DNA of 64,000 nt from Pedobacter deserti. Lineage in GTDB: Bacteria > Bacteroidota > Bacteroidia > Sphingobacteriales > Sphingobacteriaceae. The notes beneath the pieces are model-generated. The model made no database searches. It was given only the letters and a program-made list of their open reading frames with translations, and was not told where the DNA came from. This document shows, piece by piece, positions 63,290-64,000 of this stretch (position 1 is the stretch's first letter; each line of letters starts with the position of its first letter). Made by a program: the position numbers and the translations under genes. The stretch is from contig NZ_JAFMZQ010000001.1 in the NCBI RefSeq assembly GCF_024436415.1, forward strand, positions 1,240,001 through 1,304,000, in the 5' to 3' direction.

Positions 63290-64000
63290 TTACTGCGTAA
63301 CAGGAGGAGGCTGGTCAGACGTACCAGCCTTTTCTTTTAGTTCCGGGTAACAGGCAAACAAGGCTTTTACCGAAATTTCAATCAGCCTCAGGTGTTCCGC
63401 CTGCTTGCCATGCTGCACCTCCACATTGATGTACGGAATGCTATGCTTCATGGCGTAAACCGAGAGCGACCCATCATCCGGCGCGTTGTGCGATTGCAGC
63501 GCCACGTTAACATTTTCACGCTTCAGATAATCAAAAAGCTTCTTCTCCGTCACAAACACCAGGTCGTCCGGATCCATGGCAAAATTGATGTGCAATGAGT
63601 CCGCCGTACCTTCCAGTTCATATCCCTTCAAATAAGACGGAATGCCAAAGCCACCATCGGCATTATTATGCAAGGTAAATATGTAACCATACTTAGCATG
63701 GTTGTATAAATTAAGAATAACCTTCGAAGCCATCTCCAACTGATCCATAACCTTTTCGTCGGCCGGCCCATATTTTTCGAGGCCAACACGGATGCCGTCA
63801 CGAGTGTAGATGCTGTTTGGATCCGTTTGATAATCTACACCATCAACCTTAAACTTAAAGTTGCGCACGCCGCCGTACTGACAATCCACCAGCCTTCCGC
63901 CATTAAACTGCATATATTCAAAAGCCGCCTTTACACCGGTATCCTCATTATCATGGATGGCCAGGAAACTCACTTTGGGCGCTCCATAAGCGTAGCGCAC
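63290..64000 (-). CDS. Unrecognised protein, 5' end beyond window
   Basis: 236 residues visible; the frame is still open at base 64000, so the first part is missing, and the GTG there is probably internal. I do not recognise a named family. Visible motifs are AIHDNEDTGVKAAFEYMQFNGG, VDYQTDPNSIYTRDGI, LHNNADGGFGIPSYL and QSHNAPDDGSLS, the conserved His/Asp/Glu/Asn-rich pattern of an unnamed Bacteroidota group. Histidines in IHDNE and in LHNN could bind a metal, suggesting an M14-like hydrolase, but that is a guess. It ends with a proline-rich tail and converges with lpdA, five bases apart. Confidence 0.6.
   Translation of the reverse strand: MRYAYGAPKVSFLAIHDNEDTGVKAAFEYMQFNGGRLVDCQYGGVRNFKFKVDGVDYQTDPNSIYTRDGIRVGLEKYGPADEKVMDQLEMASKVILNLYNHAKYGYIFTLHNNADGGFGIPSYLKGYELEGTADSLHINFAMDPDDLVFVTEKKLFDYLKRENVNVALQSHNAPDDGSLSVYAMKHSIPYINVEVQHGKQAEHLRLIEISVKALFACYPELKEKAGTSDQPPPVTQ

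Noticed and set aside
1..64000. tRNA, rRNA, integrase or transposase genes
   Set aside because: None was recognised in any gap or frame; gaps between genes are short.

Overview
The window is a 64 kb piece of a Bacteroidota chromosome, most likely a Sphingobacteriaceae (Pedobacter-like) organism. The evidence is type IX secretion (T9SS) C-terminal sorting domains of both type A and type B, PorP/SprF and PorE-like proteins, TAnnTTTG-type -7 promoter boxes, scarce Shine-Dalgarno sequences, and a PID-CTERM-like small protein. Base composition is fairly balanced. I saw no rRNA, tRNA, CRISPR array or insertion sequence. No gene-free gap exceeds about 285 bases.

Region by region. 1-8.1 kb: the end of an AraC regulator; a three-gene set (catalytic-domain-less L,D-transpeptidase scaffold protein, universal stress protein, LOG-type protein) behind a CRP/FNR-like site; then a tight Ada-like / GlxA-like / hybrid histidine kinase operon that converges on a sigma-54 response regulator. 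8.2-12.9 kb: an Rrf2 regulator with four cysteines, an S8 protease with a very large insertion, and a STAND-like P-loop ATPase. 13.1-27.4 kb: a surface-adhesion locus with a 3544-residue repetitive adhesin (T9SS type B tail), a PorP/SprF protein, a PorE-like OmpA protein and a small barrel-like protein. 27.4-34.9 kb: an M61 peptidase and a complete RND tripartite efflux operon. 34.9-40.4 kb: an N-acetylglucosamine-kinase-like protein, a PID-CTERM-like mini-protein, a DUF2341/LamG T9SS surface protein and a lipoprotein; the last three start next to copies of one perfect palindrome.

40.5-48.2 kb: fatty-acid beta-oxidation, with an acyl-CoA ligase, then MarR regulator, HAD-ECH fusion, thiolase and acyl-CoA dehydrogenase in the order of the Bacillus fadNAE operon; a near-perfect operator lies at the MarR promoter. 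48.2-49.6 kb: two FKBP-like lipoproteins. 49.6-54.2 kb: a light/DNA-repair module with a photolyase and TIGR01777 oxidoreductase (overlapping), a divergent DASH-type cryptochrome, and a MerR-B12 regulator that keeps the CarH photoreceptor residues and sits behind clustered AACAA/TTGTT repeats. 54.3-63.3 kb: 2-oxoglutarate dehydrogenase E1 and E2, two oppositely oriented secreted peptidase/hydrolase genes, then dihydrolipoyl dehydrogenase (E3). The window ends inside an unrecognised gene.

The observations I rate most worth following are the palindrome that ties together three cell-envelope genes at nearly the same distance from their starts, the CarH-type photosensory module with its candidate operators, the scaffold-only L,D-transpeptidase homologue, and the lone STAND ATPase next to the adhesin locus. 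All functional calls are by recognition of motifs and architecture; no database search was run.
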